From assembly GCF_900107375.1 (NCBI RefSeq), contig NZ_FNPT01000022.1, positions 1 to 64,000 of the forward strand: a stretch of 64,000 bases of DNA, in the 5' to 3' direction. The notes below the pieces were generated by a model that saw only the letters and a program-made list of their open reading frames with translations, had not been told where the DNA came from and searched no databases. Within the stretch, counting starts at the first letter, position 1. Every line of letters begins with the position of its first letter. A program made the position numbers and the translations under genes. Positions 48,190-56,960 of this stretch are shown in pieces. Origin of the DNA: Lysobacter sp. yr284. Lineage in GTDB: Bacteria; Pseudomonadota; Gammaproteobacteria; Xanthomonadales; Xanthomonadaceae.

Positions 48190-50487
48190 TCAGACGCGCG
48201 GCGTCCTGCGCGGCAGCAGACGAAAGCCGATCAGGCCGCGTTGGCCCGTGGAGTTGCGATGCGGTTTGAGGCCACGGACCGCCAGCGCGGCGATCAGCCG
48301 CTTGATCGACCCGACGTATTCGCCGTTCTCCTCCGCCCAGACCTTCCAGCTTCCGTACAGGTCGCTGCTGAGCGCGAAAGCGTTGGGATCGAGGGCGCCG
48401 GCCACGGCCATCCACTGGCCGTGCGCATCCTCGTTTTCGAAGTAGTCCTGCGTGGCATCGCTGACGCTCGCGGGCGGTTCCAGCCCGTGCTGCTGCCAGT
48501 CGAGGCAGCCGTCGACCGCCCAGCGCAAGATGCCGTCGCGCTCGCCCAGCAGCTTCTGCGCCAGTTCGGGGTCGCGGCGTGCCGAAGGCACGGTCACCGT
48601 GAACGGGATCAAGTGCAGGCGACGCTTCATCGCCTCGTCCACGTTGCGGATGGCCGGCTTGTGGTTACCGGCGATGACGAGCTTGAACTGCGGGATGTAC
48701 TCGAAGAAATCTTGTCGCATGAACCGCGCCATGATCTTGTCGCCGCCGGTGATCGCCTTGAGCTTGGATTCGTTCCAGCGTCGGCCCTCCTCCGTCTCCA
48801 CGGCGGACACGAAGCGTGCGCCGCGCAGTCCGGCCAGTTCGGTCGGGTGCCGTTCGCCGCGGCTCTCCATGAACGTGTCCATCGGCGCGCTCGTGGCGTA
48901 GTCGCCGAGGATCGAAGTCAGCGTGTTCACGAACACGGACTTGCCGTTGGCGCCGGTGCCGTACAGAAAGAACAGCGCATGCTCGGTCGTGACGCCGGTC
49001 AGGCAGTAGCCGGCCATCCGCTGCAGGTAGGTCTGCATCTGCGCATCGCCGCCGGTGACGTCGGCAAGGAAGCGGCGCCACAGGGGGCTATCGCGCCCCA
49101 TGCCTGCCGTCGCCATCCGGGTCAGCCGATCCGCACGCGCGTGCCGGCGCATCGTTCCGGTGCGCAGATCCACAGTGCCGATGGGCGTGTTGAGCGCCCA
49201 GACATCGCTGTCCCATTCCTGCGCCGACGACGAGTGTCGCGGGTCGCTGCGCGCCAAGCGCTCGACGCCCGCTACCGTCGAGGATGAGGCTAGCTTGGAT
49301 CGCTGCGAGGGCCGCTCGGCCAGCGCGGAAGCCGCTCGGCAGACGCCGCGCACGAGATGCTGCACGACCAGGGTGCGGTCGGGATTCCATCGCGAGCCGG
49401 TCCAGCTCAACCACTGGCCCCATGCGGCGCAGTAACGCCAATCCTCGGCGTAGCGCCGGCTGAAGGCCAAGCCCAGGCCATCGTCGCTGGTCCAATCCAG
49501 CCCTTCGAAGTCCACGCTCGGAGGCGCCTCGTCGGTGCCCGCCGACAAGAACGTCCGCTCGCCGGCGCGGATGAAGCCCTCGATGTCGAAGCCGTCCGCG
49601 GCAGCGTCGGCGGCGTCCCAGCCTTGCGGCTTATCCTCCGGCAGATGCAGCACGGCCACCGAATCGGCGCCGGCCCGGAATGCCGCTTGCGCCGCCAGCA
49701 TGGCGTACTCCCAGCCAGGCCGGTCTTTGTCCGGCCAGATCAGGACGTGCTTGCCGGCCAGCGGCAGCCAATCGGTTTTGTCGATCGGCGCGTTGGCGCC
49801 GTTCATCGCGGTTGTGGCGCAGAAGCCACGCTCGATGAGGGCGTCGGCGGACTTCTCCCCCTCGACTAGGACCGCCTCGACCGCAGCGGCGAGTCCAGGC
49901 TGGTTATAGAGCGGCCGCGGCGTCGGCGCCTGGTGCTTACGGCGCTTGGCGTCCCAAGGGCGATACTGCTTCCCCTCGGGCGGATCGTATCGGTACACAC
50001 AGGCGATCAGCTCGCCATCGGCGTCGAGATAGTCCCAGCGCGCGGTTGCCGGCCCCAACTCGTCCATCGCCGGTTCGGCGCGACGGCGTTGCCGCGTTGC
50101 CGGCGCCGGCAGCGGGACACGCCCCAGCAGTTGGACGGCACGGTCCAGGACGGCAGGAAAGTCGCGCCGAGCGTCCAGACCGAAATGCTGCGCTATCAGG
50201 TCGAAAACGTCGCCGCCCTCGCCAGTGGCGTGATCGTTCCACAGCCCAGCCTTGTCGCCGGCCAGCGCCACTTCAAGGCTGTCCCCGGTGGTGCCATGGA
50301 TATCGCCGATCGTGAACTTGCCGCGGTGTGCTTTACCTTTCGGATACAGGTCTTGCAGCACGCCCTGTAAGCGCAGCAGCAGTTCGCTGCGCACGGCGTC
50401 GCGCTGCGATGCGGGTGGTGCCGGCGCCGATGCGGCCTCGGCGTCGTTGAAGTCGTTCCAGGTGCTCAATGAGGCAGGCTCCAGCAT
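48190..50487 (-). CDS. Phage primase-helicase (TOPRIM-like plus D5/P4-type ATPase)
   Basis: The 765-residue protein has an N-terminal zinc-less primase-like region, then a TOPRIM-like stretch (AVLVEGEKSADALIERGF to VLIWPDKDRPGWE, about 200-260). The C-terminal helicase has Walker A GTGANGKSVFVNTL at about 510 and the D5-type features NHKPAIRNVDEAMKRRLHLIPF near 605. This domain order is that of P4-alpha-like proteins that prime and unwind DNA for phage replication. The start at 50487 lies inside the end of the nuclease gene. The protein should be the main replication initiator. Confidence 0.88.
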   Translation of the reverse strand: MLEPASLSTWNDFNDAEAASAPAPPASQRDAVRSELLLRLQGVLQDLYPKGKAHRGKFTIGDIHGTTGDSLEVALAGDKAGLWNDHATGEGGDVFDLIAQHFGLDARRDFPAVLDRAVQLLGRVPLPAPATRQRRRAEPAMDELGPATARWDYLDADGELIACVYRYDPPEGKQYRPWDAKRRKHQAPTPRPLYNQPGLAAAVEAVLVEGEKSADALIERGFCATTAMNGANAPIDKTDWLPLAGKHVLIWPDKDRPGWEYAMLAAQAAFRAGADSVAVLHLPEDKPQGWDAADAAADGFDIEGFIRAGERTFLSAGTDEAPPSVDFEGLDWTSDDGLGLAFSRRYAEDWRYCAAWGQWLSWTGSRWNPDRTLVVQHLVRGVCRAASALAERPSQRSKLASSSTVAGVERLARSDPRHSSSAQEWDSDVWALNTPIGTVDLRTGTMRRHARADRLTRMATAGMGRDSPLWRRFLADVTGGDAQMQTYLQRMAGYCLTGVTTEHALFFLYGTGANGKSVFVNTLTSILGDYATSAPMDTFMESRGERHPTELAGLRGARFVSAVETEEGRRWNESKLKAITGGDKIMARFMRQDFFEYIPQFKLVIAGNHKPAIRNVDEAMKRRLHLIPFTVTVPSARRDPELAQKLLGERDGILRWAVDGCLDWQQHGLEPPASVSDATQDYFENEDAHGQWMAVAGALDPNAFALSSDLYGSWKVWAEENGEYVGSIKRLIAALAVRGLKPHRNSTGQRGLIGFRLLPRRTPRV

Positions 50488-51200
50488 CGGTCCTGCCAGG
50501 GGCAGGATCGGCAGGTGTAGTGGGTGGGGGTCGTGCTGATGCGGGGGAGCGCCTCGCCGGCATCGCAGGCACGCAAGATCTCGACGGCGCGGTCGGACGC
50601 GCGCTGCGCCAGCCCTCGGTCGAAGACCACGCGCTCGGCGTAGATGGCCATGTCGTCGGCGCAGACCGCGGTGAAGAGCGCCGGATGTTCGTGCAGGTCC
50701 AGATAGGCTTGGTAGAGCGCGACCTGCGCAGCGTAGACCGGACGGCTCGCGGCCAGCCGTTTCTTCTGTAGGTCGCGGAAGGTCTTGAGCCCAACCGCCT
50801 TGTTTTCCCAAAGCATGGGATAGCGGAAGCTGGCGGGGCCGGCGACGATGATGCCGTCCGCGTGACCGGCCACCCGCCCATCGGCGGCTTTGAATCCGAA
50901 CTGGCCTCCGGCTTCGGTGTGCGTGCGTAGTTCGAAGCCGGCCAGGCGCAACCATTCGGCCATCCAGTCTTCCATGCGGTGTCCGCGCTTGAAGACGCGG
51001 AGAACGCGACCGGGGATATGCCGCCCGATGTCCTTGGGCGTGTCGAAGAATTGGAACTGCAGGCGGCGAGAACATTCCTCGCCCAGACTGGAAGCGCCAA
51101 GGTAAGGACGCGCCGGTTCCGCAGCGGCGCTACGCTCCAGCGCCACGTCGATCAGCGATCCCAGGTGCTCGGACACGTCGTGGGAGTTGAAATCGAGCAT
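50466..51200 (-). CDS. PD-(D/E)XK nuclease, Cas4/RecB-like
   Basis: The 244-residue protein shows the exonuclease core: RVAGHADGIIVAG (catalytic Asp, about 113), MLWENKAVGL (E-x-K, about 133) and QVALYQAYLDLH (motif QxxxY, about 163). It also has one early Cys (GEECSRRLQF, about 42) and the C-terminal CRSCPWQDRC, which together suggest a 4Fe-4S cluster as in Cas4 and AddB. It probably resects DNA ends in phage recombination with the ATPase and small proteins encoded nearby. Confidence 0.82.
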   Translation of the reverse strand: MLDFNSHDVSEHLGSLIDVALERSAAAEPARPYLGASSLGEECSRRLQFQFFDTPKDIGRHIPGRVLRVFKRGHRMEDWMAEWLRLAGFELRTHTEAGGQFGFKAADGRVAGHADGIIVAGPASFRYPMLWENKAVGLKTFRDLQKKRLAASRPVYAAQVALYQAYLDLHEHPALFTAVCADDMAIYAERVVFDRGLAQRASDRAVEILRACDAGEALPRISTTPTHYTCRSCPWQDRCWSLPH

Positions 51201-51214
51201 GGCGCTGACGTGGT

Positions 51215-51628
51215 CTAGAAGGGGATCGGGTCGTCGAATGGAGCGTCGTCGGAAACACGTGGGTTGGAGCGCTGGCGTATCGATGCTTCATACGCGCAGG
51301 TGACCGCTTCAACTACTTGGGTCGCCTGCGCTTGCGTGTACTGCGCGAGCGGGACATCGAATCCCACGCGGTCGGCAACCGACGCCAGCGCTTGCAGGCA
51401 GGCGCGCTGTGCCTGATGGGATAACGGCTGAGTCACGGGCAAAAGATCCTCCACCGACGCCGGATCGCTCCGGTATCGAGATGAGTAGAGTTGGTGGAAC
51501 GCGTTCTGGCAGGTCGCCGAGCAGAAAGCCCAGCGATACGGCGCGCGCTGCGGATCAGTAACGGGGCGGCGGAGATCCAGATGGCCGAACCCGCGCGCGG
51601 GTCGGCCACAGCCCCAGCATGGCCTCAT
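51215..51628 (-). CDS. DUF6511 domain protein with Cys knuckles
   Basis: The 137-residue protein has an N-terminal zinc-binding pattern (MRPCWGCGRPARGFG then AFCSATCQNAFHQLY), followed by a helical part. This is the DUF6511 layout seen in phage early operons. It may bind DNA. Its start overlaps the next upstream stop by 4 nt (ATGA), and the following nuclease gene starts 14 nt after its stop. Confidence 0.72.
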   Translation of the reverse strand: MRPCWGCGRPARGFGHLDLRRPVTDPQRAPYRWAFCSATCQNAFHQLYSSRYRSDPASVEDLLPVTQPLSHQAQRACLQALASVADRVGFDVPLAQYTQAQATQVVEAVTCAYEASIRQRSNPRVSDDAPFDDPIPF

Positions 51629-51822
51629 CGGCCATGACGCGACTTATCGAACACCCGGTCGCGGTACGCGATCAGGGCTTGAACGTGTTCCTCGTGCTGC
51701 ACCGCCAGTTCCTGAAGCACCCGGATCTGAGCGTCCAGGTCGGCGGCGGTCAGCTCCCGCAGCTTCGTGTAGATGCCATCGCGATTCGGGTATCGGTCTT
51801 GCAAGATGATTCGTCGTCGCAT
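51625..51822 (-). CDS. Small early protein, 65 aa
   Basis: The product (RRRIILQDRYPNRDGIYTKLRELTAADLDAQIRVLQELAVQHEEHVQ) is a helical, charged peptide with coiled-coil character. The ATG at 51822 has GGAG 6 nt upstream; one 4 codons earlier is possible. Function unknown. Confidence 0.6.
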   Translation of the reverse strand: MRRRIILQDRYPNRDGIYTKLRELTAADLDAQIRVLQELAVQHEEHVQALIAYRDRVFDKSRHGR

Positions 51823-51834
51823 GGTGCGCTCCAA

Positions 51835-52431
51835 CTATTGCGCCCATGCCGGACGGCCGGACGGGGTCGTCGCAGCCGTCGTCGCCTGAGCGATGTGCGC
51901 CGGCATGTCGCGACTAATGGCCGGAGACTCCCCGCTCATGCACTCTCGGTACTGCGGATGGTCCGGCATGATCGGCATCTTGATCACCGCCTTGTCTTCG
52001 CCGTAGCTGTCCTTCTCCCAATCCACCTTGCCGGCGAACAGGACGCCGTCGAGGTCGCCGAAGCTCTCGATGCACCGGCCCTGCTGCGCCGCGGCGCTCA
52101 TGTCGTCCGGATGCAGCGCGTGCGCGGAGTTGAGGACGCCCTTGATAAAGCTGCGGCCCATCTGGCCCCAGGTCGGACCCTTCGGGCTGTGCAGCCCGAT
52201 CAGGGTCCACAGCTTGCGGCGCGCGTACTTGCCTTCGACCACGACGAACTCGGCGTTGAGATAGACCGCGCCGGTGTCGCCGCGCGTCGCCCATCCGTGC
52301 ATCCAGCCGTTGGCCGGATCGTTGTAGCCGCCCGGCTTGATGGTCATGCGGACCTTGACCAGCGATCCCTTCGGGATCAGCGCAAAGGACGGGCTCTCGG
52401 CATCGTTGAAATTGTTCCAAGCGGAGGACAT
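51835..52431 (-). CDS. Phage recombination-module protein, possible ssDNA binder
   Basis: The 198-residue protein starts WNNFNDAESPSFALIPKGSLVKVRMTIKPGGY, similar to the start of the primase (WNDFNDAEAASAPAP). It continues with a beta-rich OB-like section (GAVYLNAEFVVVEGKYARRKLWTLIGL). It lies between the ATPase and the nuclease modules. The layout of ATPase, beta protein and PD-(D/E)XK nuclease resembles DUF669-type recombination operons, so a single-strand DNA binding role is possible. Not proven by motif. Confidence 0.65.
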   Translation of the reverse strand: MSSAWNNFNDAESPSFALIPKGSLVKVRMTIKPGGYNDPANGWMHGWATRGDTGAVYLNAEFVVVEGKYARRKLWTLIGLHSPKGPTWGQMGRSFIKGVLNSAHALHPDDMSAAAQQGRCIESFGDLDGVLFAGKVDWEKDSYGEDKAVIKMPIMPDHPQYRECMSGESPAISRDMPAHIAQATTAATTPSGRPAWAQ

Positions 52432-52444
52432 GGTTGACCTTCTT

Positions 52445-53272
52445 CTAGTGAGTGGACGATGGGCTCGGCGCCGCAGCCTCGGGCGCGCCGAGCTTGGTCA
52501 TGAGCAGACCCAGGTTCGGGGGCTCAACGACGTCCAGGCGACCGGATCGGTCTTTGGCGGGGAAGCCCCAGGGGTTGGCGGTTTGGCAGACGAAGGCGCG
52601 GTACGGCTTGCCCTCCGCCGCCGGGATCTCGGCCAGGGTGATCACCTCATCGACAATGCCGGGCAGTTCCAGTCCGGTCTTGGAGCCGTCGATCTGGAGT
52701 TCGTAGTACCGGCGGTTGAAGTCGTCGGTCCGCTCATCGAGGATGCCGACGAACCAGACGTGGCGACCGCGCGCATGCTGGATGTGCGTCAGCCAAGCGA
52801 CCATCTCCTGTCCGAGCAGTCCGTACGCGCCGCGCATGTCCGGCTTGTTGGTTCGCTCTGAGAACGCTTGCGGTTGTCCCTTGCACCACTGCAGGCACAG
52901 GCGCCCAGCCACCGTGATCGAGTCGATGAACAAGGTGCGGTAGCGATCGAGCACCTTCGGATCGCCATACTTCAAGCACGCCTGGTCGTAATGCCATTGG
53001 CTGAAGTACTGGCCGTCGCGCAACGCCGGGTTCGGTCCACCCAGGAAGACGGCCAGATCCCGGCAGTCGTCCCAGGTGCGCGGGCGCAGACTGTCACCCG
53101 GCCAATTCTTGACGGCCAGGTCGCCGGCCTCGATGTCCACGAACAACGTCGTGGCCGGGTCCAGCGTCCACAGCTGGTACGTTTTGCCCAGCCCCCAGCG
53201 CCCGACCAGCACGCCTTTGACGCCGCGCGCCTCGGCGAGGCGTTGGTCCGCGGTGATGATGGGCAAGGTCAT
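52445..53272 (-). CDS. Phage AAA (RecA-like) ATPase
   Basis: The 275-residue protein has a Walker A variant GRWGLGKTYQL near residue 25, an Asp-rich strand TTLFVDIEAGD (about 42) and RTLFIDSITVAGRLCLQW near 110 (Walker B-like). It fits the AAA_24 phage group, found next to Cas4-like nucleases and single-strand binding proteins, where it helps strand annealing or exchange. It probably forms the recombination module with the two downstream proteins. Confidence 0.78.
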   Translation of the reverse strand: MTLPIITADQRLAEARGVKGVLVGRWGLGKTYQLWTLDPATTLFVDIEAGDLAVKNWPGDSLRPRTWDDCRDLAVFLGGPNPALRDGQYFSQWHYDQACLKYGDPKVLDRYRTLFIDSITVAGRLCLQWCKGQPQAFSERTNKPDMRGAYGLLGQEMVAWLTHIQHARGRHVWFVGILDERTDDFNRRYYELQIDGSKTGLELPGIVDEVITLAEIPAAEGKPYRAFVCQTANPWGFPAKDRSGRLDVVEPPNLGLLMTKLGAPEAAAPSPSSTH

Positions 53273-53481
53273 CAGCGTCCTCCCAAAAGAGAACGCAGCA
53301 GTTCGTCCCAGGGATCGGAACCCGTGCTCGGCTTGCGCGGCTTCGTGGTCATGGCGCGGCTCGGCGCCGGTGCCGGGCGCGGCGGTGCCGCGCGCCGGAT
53401 CAGCCACGACTCCTTGCCGGCGGCGGTTTCGACGGAAAGCAGAATCCAGTCGCCCCAACTCAAAATTGTGATTTTCATCAC
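53272..53481 (-). CDS. Small early protein, 69 aa
   Basis: The product starts KITILSWGDWILLSVETAAGKESWLIRRAAPP and ends with a Pro/Arg-rich tail (KPRKPSTGSDPWDELLRSLLGGR). Beta N-terminus and DPWDELL tail could bind a partner by the tail, as in SSB-type proteins. TGATG overlap with the ATPase gene supports an operon. Function unknown. Confidence 0.55.
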   Translation of the reverse strand: MMKITILSWGDWILLSVETAAGKESWLIRRAAPPRPAPAPSRAMTTKPRKPSTGSDPWDELLRSLLGGR

Positions 53482-53948
53482 GATTCACTCTCCGTCAGCG
53501 ACAGGCGGAAGTTGGGCTCGCCGGTCTTGAGCGTCCGGGCCGGATCGAAGGAAGCGCGCATCGGCGTCGGCCACGAGTTGTACTTCGTCTCGCTGACGCG
53601 GTAGCTGATCTCTACGAACTCGGTCGGATCGTCGCCAGCTGCGCGGATGCGCTCCACGATGCGACGCAGCTTGCCCTGGTCCCATTCGACCTTCTTCGGC
53701 AGCTCGCAGGCGATGCGCACAACGCCGTCGTTGAAGGAGACGGTCCCCGCATCCTTTCCGGCGGCGACGCGATGCACCGCGGCAATGCGGCTGTATCGCA
53801 GATCGAGCGCGCGGTCGACCAGCTCCGCGTTCGCTTTGGCGCGTGCGAGCGCGTCGTGCGCCTGCTTCTTCAGGTCGAGCAGCTGATCCGGTGGATAGGC
53901 GGCCAGTTCCGATGCGGGCCGACCGACGCAACGTTCCAATAGCGTCAT
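53478..53948 (-). CDS. Early hypothetical protein, 156 aa
   Basis: The first half is a helical coiled segment (DQLLDLKKQAHDALARAKANAELVDRALDLRYSRIAAVHR). The second half (GVVRIACELPKKVEWDQGKLRRIVERIRAAGDDPTEFVEISYRV) looks like a small alpha/beta domain. I recognise similar proteins only as unnamed phage early proteins. It overlaps both neighbours by 4 nt. Confidence 0.62.
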   Translation of the reverse strand: MTLLERCVGRPASELAAYPPDQLLDLKKQAHDALARAKANAELVDRALDLRYSRIAAVHRVAAGKDAGTVSFNDGVVRIACELPKKVEWDQGKLRRIVERIRAAGDDPTEFVEISYRVSETKYNSWPTPMRASFDPARTLKTGEPNFRLSLTESES

Positions 53949-54160
53949 GCGGCCACCTCCGCGGCGCCCGCAGCGCTGGTCGTGCTCGATCGCAACGACC
54001 GATTCTCGTAAGCTACGATGTCCTCCAGACGGTAGCGGATGCGCCGCTCCACCTTGAAGAATCGAGGGCCGACCTTCTCGCAGCGCCACCGCTGCAGGGT
54101 CTCCGGCTTGATGTCCCAGCGCTCTGCGAGCTGCTCGGGGGTCAGGTTGTTGCTGCTCAC
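53945..54160 (-). CDS. Helix-turn-helix DNA-binding protein (excisionase/AlpA type)
   Basis: The 71-residue protein has the small winged-helix pattern LTPEQLAERWDIKPETLQRWRCEKVGPRFFKVERRIRYRLEDIVAYE, like the excisionase/MerR-type HTH_17 family. I chose the GTG at 54160 because it has GGAGAG 6 nt upstream; an upstream ATG lacks one. It is the first gene of the leftward early operon, so it may regulate it. It resembles the 57395 gene in pattern, and the two could be paralogues with different sites. Confidence 0.75.
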   Translation of the reverse strand: MSSNNLTPEQLAERWDIKPETLQRWRCEKVGPRFFKVERRIRYRLEDIVAYENRSLRSSTTSAAGAAEVAA

Positions 54161-54220
54161 TGCCGACTCTCCTCTCGTCCACGGCACTCATGCCGGTGGT
54201 GAGAGCGTCCTCGGAAGTCC

Positions 54221-54311
54221 GCTAGAACTTAAAGCCAAGCTAGCTACAAGCTTGATAGAAGTTCGCTCTACTCTTGATAGAACTTTTCCGCGAAAAAGTC
54301 GCCAGTTCTAA
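54221..54311. promoter_or_regulatory. Operator-like repeats at the early switch region
   Basis: TAGAACTT at 54223, TAGAAGTT at 54256, TAGAACTT at 54278 and the inverse AGTTCTA at 54304 lie in an AT-rich gap upstream of the leftward early operon. The longer repeat CTTGATAGAA occurs twice, 22 bp apart (two helical turns). This is typical of a phage repressor operator. The rest of 54161-54704 has no supported gene. Confidence 0.6.
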
Positions 54312-54704
54312 CGAAAGATGAATATTTTCGGCCCTAGGGCGCCGATCTTAAGCAAAAGTCAAGGTCTCATCTTGCGGCGCGTTCATCGCGTGATATAGGC
54401 TGCGGCGAAATCAAGCACCACCTGAAGTGGTCATTCGTGGACTGCCTATGAACAACAAAGGATTGTTGCACCACTCGCAGCGCTGCGACGCCCGTCGCCG
54501 CGCAACTGCACCGCCGCCGCATTCGTCGCCGATACGCATCGGCGATTCCAGCGGCTGTGTGCAACACCTGGTGCTATCCAGGTATCGCAGAGATCGTTCG
54601 ATCTCTCGGTTGTAACTGCTTCCCAATCGGTGAATAGCTTTACTCGGACCTAAGAAGGCCCGATCGGAGTCGTTCGTCCCGAGATTCACCAAGGATTTAT
54701 TGGC

Positions 54705-55637
54705 GTGCTCAAACTGTACTTGCGCTGGTTCGATCGAGAGCCGGTCGGTGCTCTGTTGCCTGCGAAAAGCAGTCGCGAGCTGATCGATCTCGATGCGCTG
54801 GGTGCGTTCACCGCGCCCCGCCGAACCCGAAGATATCGCTGCGTCGACTGCGGCCTCCTCGACACCGTCCATGTCTACCCGGCGGGCGATCACCTATTGC
54901 ACTGCCAGCAGTGCGGCAGCCGCAGCATTGATCTGCAGGATAAGCCGTACCAGACGGTGCAGTTGCGGCACGAATGGCTGCCGCGCACGCTGAGCAAGCT
55001 GATGGTCGGCGACGTCACTTCACCGCAGGTGCTGGTACCCAACCGCGTCTGGCATCTGGCTGACATCGACAGCCCGCGCGGCCAGGTCGCGGTCATGCTG
55101 GTCCGCAGCGGTTGGCAGTGCGACTACGCCGCGGTGGCTTCGGTCCTGCGCAAGTTCGGTCGGCCGCGGCAGATCGTGCTGACGACCAGCCGTATCGAGC
55201 AAGAGGAGTTGAACAGTGCTGGGCGCGTGGTCATCCCATTGGCATCGGTCGCCAAACTCGACGCACAAGGACTCTGGCTGGAGCGCGAAACGCTCATAGA
55301 GCATTACCTGCGCGGCGTTAACCAAGCGCGCAAGCTGCTCCTGCACCCGACGCTGAAATCCGACCAGCACCTTTGGTTCGAACTCGGGCCAGACAACGCG
55401 TGGCTCCGCGTCAACAGCAGAACCGTCCGCCTATGGGGAAAACAGCGACTGTTCGTCGCCTCGATTGCCCGAGCGCACATCCGCAACCAGCCACATCGGC
55501 GCCTCGCCGATGCGGTCAACGACGCAGGCTACGAAGGCGATGTCCGCAGCCTGCACCAGATCTGCTCGCGTCGTGATTTCCGCGAGGTGATCGGCATCGC
55601 CGATGGCTTCGTCTGGATTCGCGACGATGTGCAGTAA
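54705..55637 (+). CDS. Zinc-ribbon protein, unknown role
   Basis: The 310-residue protein carries two Cys pairs (RCVDCGLLD near 46 and HCQQCGSRS near 67) that should bind one zinc ion. A larger domain follows without recognised motifs (VWHLADIDSPRGQVAVMLVRSGWQCDYAAVASVLRKFGRPRQIVLTTS). The GTG start has AAGGA upstream. It is the first gene of the rightward control operon, opposite the operators, where phage repressors or establishment factors often lie. A regulatory DNA-binding role is a reasonable guess only. Confidence 0.65.
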   Translation: MLKLYLRWFDREPVGALLPAKSSRELIDLDALGAFTAPRRTRRYRCVDCGLLDTVHVYPAGDHLLHCQQCGSRSIDLQDKPYQTVQLRHEWLPRTLSKLMVGDVTSPQVLVPNRVWHLADIDSPRGQVAVMLVRSGWQCDYAAVASVLRKFGRPRQIVLTTSRIEQEELNSAGRVVIPLASVAKLDAQGLWLERETLIEHYLRGVNQARKLLLHPTLKSDQHLWFELGPDNAWLRVNSRTVRLWGKQRLFVASIARAHIRNQPHRRLADAVNDAGYEGDVRSLHQICSRRDFREVIGIADGFVWIRDDVQ

Positions 55638-55739
55638 CCCGGCGCCGCCGCCTCGTCCACGGCGCGGCGAACGTCTATGACCGCCCACCGGACCGATGGA
55701 AAACCGCTCCCCACTACCCCTGCAAGAGAAGACAAATCT

Positions 55740-56186
55740 ATGGAAACCAAACTGAGGCAAGACGTCACCCGAATCGCTCGCCGCGAAGCGCGTCTCATGG
55801 TCGCACCGCTGATGAAGCGGATCACGATGTACAAGAAGGAATTGGCGGCCCTCAAGGCACCGGCGCGGGCGACGCGCTCGACGGCGTCGAAGAATGCGTC
55901 GGCCACGGTGACCCTGCCTTCAAGGGTCAATCATCCGGCTCAGACCAGTGGCGAAGAGGCGCAGGCGTGGTACTCCACCAAGAACCTGATCGAACTGCGC
56001 GAGAAGTTTGATCTGTCCGCTGCAGGGATGGCGGACTTGGTCGGCGTCCGTCCGTGGTCGATTTATCGGTGGGAGGCGGGTGAAAAGCCCAGCGTCGCGT
56101 CGATGATCAAGGTCGCATCCCTTCGTAAGATCAGCCGTACCCGCGCGCTGCGCATGCTGGAGGAACTGCGAAATTCCGAAGCGTAA
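55740..56186 (+). CDS. HTH regulator with N-terminal helical tail
   Basis: The 148-residue protein has a basic helical N-terminus and a C-terminal XRE-like helix-turn-helix (KNLIELREKFDLSAAGMADLVGVRPWSIYRWEAGEKPSVASMIKV). It should bind DNA, perhaps at the operator repeats 1.4 kb upstream. It could be the lysogeny regulator, since no other clear cI-like protein with a protease domain is present. GAGAAG precedes the ATG. Confidence 0.72.
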   Translation: METKLRQDVTRIARREARLMVAPLMKRITMYKKELAALKAPARATRSTASKNASATVTLPSRVNHPAQTSGEEAQAWYSTKNLIELREKFDLSAAGMADLVGVRPWSIYRWEAGEKPSVASMIKVASLRKISRTRALRMLEELRNSEA

Positions 56187-56201
56187 GGGAGCGACCGGCG
56201 A

Positions 56202-56230
56202 CTCCTCGACCGGCAGGGCCGGTCGAGGAG
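56202..56230. terminator. Bidirectional terminator
   Basis: A perfect 13-bp stem (CTCCTCGACCGGC with GCCGGTCGAGGAG) and a 3-nt loop lie between the convergent HTH and YfbU genes. Confidence 0.8.
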
Positions 56231-56238
56231 CTTCAATC

Positions 56239-56787
56239 TCAGGCTGTAGCTGTAAGCAGACGTGCAATCTGATCGGCCGACAGCAGGTGGCCGACCTCGT
56301 CGTTCGCGGTTTCCTCTTTAAATAGCTCGATCATCGCTTCATAGCGCGGTAGCATCCTGCATCCCGAGTTGAAGTCTGCTCGGTCCGCGAAGTTCGGATG
56401 CTCATGTAGGTTAAGAATAAGATACCTAGCGGTCACAAGAAGAAGCTGCTCCTCCCGGCCGTCATATCCCGGAAAGCGTGGCGGACACGCGCTCGGCCCG
56501 ACCTGCGCCATGATCCGCGCCTGATCCGCGCGCGGAAGCGCTTCATAGCTTTCCTCAAGCACCGACCACATCAGGATATGCATCCTGACCTTTGCGACGT
56601 GCGGCGGTGTGGGCTCGCTATGGAACAGACCTGCGTAACGTTCCAACAGCGACCATTCCTGGCCGTGGTAGAGAGCCTCTGTAACGAAGTCCGGGTCGAC
56701 CTCGTCATCGTGGTCGCCGATGCCCAGCTTTCGCTGGATGCCAGCCAGCATCGCCACTACCAATCGTTGTTCGTTTGACAACTTCAT
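56239..56787 (-). CDS. YfbU family protein
   Basis: The 182-residue protein matches YfbU: KLSNEQRLVVAMLAGIQRKLG at the start, ALYHGQEWSLLERYAGLF near 35, VLEESYEAL near 75 and RFPGYDGREEQLLLVTARYLI near 105. E. coli YfbU has been linked to growth arrest phenotypes but has no clear activity. It is on the opposite strand to its neighbours and more AT-rich, suggesting prophage cargo. It may affect the lysogen; this is inference. Confidence 0.8.
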   Translation of the reverse strand: MKLSNEQRLVVAMLAGIQRKLGIGDHDDEVDPDFVTEALYHGQEWSLLERYAGLFHSEPTPPHVAKVRMHILMWSVLEESYEALPRADQARIMAQVGPSACPPRFPGYDGREEQLLLVTARYLILNLHEHPNFADRADFNSGCRMLPRYEAMIELFKEETANDEVGHLLSADQIARLLTATA

Positions 56788-56960
56788 TCAACTCCCCTGT
56801 AGTTCTGCTTTATCCATTAACGCGCGCGTGAGCGCTGATTTTCCAATGCCGAACGATATAGAAGGCGTCCCCACGCCTACGTTATTCATGATTAGCTAAC
56901 TTTCAAGACAAGGGAAGCTTTGTCGCGTTCCATGCGACGAGCGACGTTTACGTTTCCCCC

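Noticed and set aside
54411-54893. Minus-strand frame of 160 codons overlapping the zinc-ribbon gene start
   Set aside because: It overlaps the better-supported gene at 54705 and the operator region and has no start signal.
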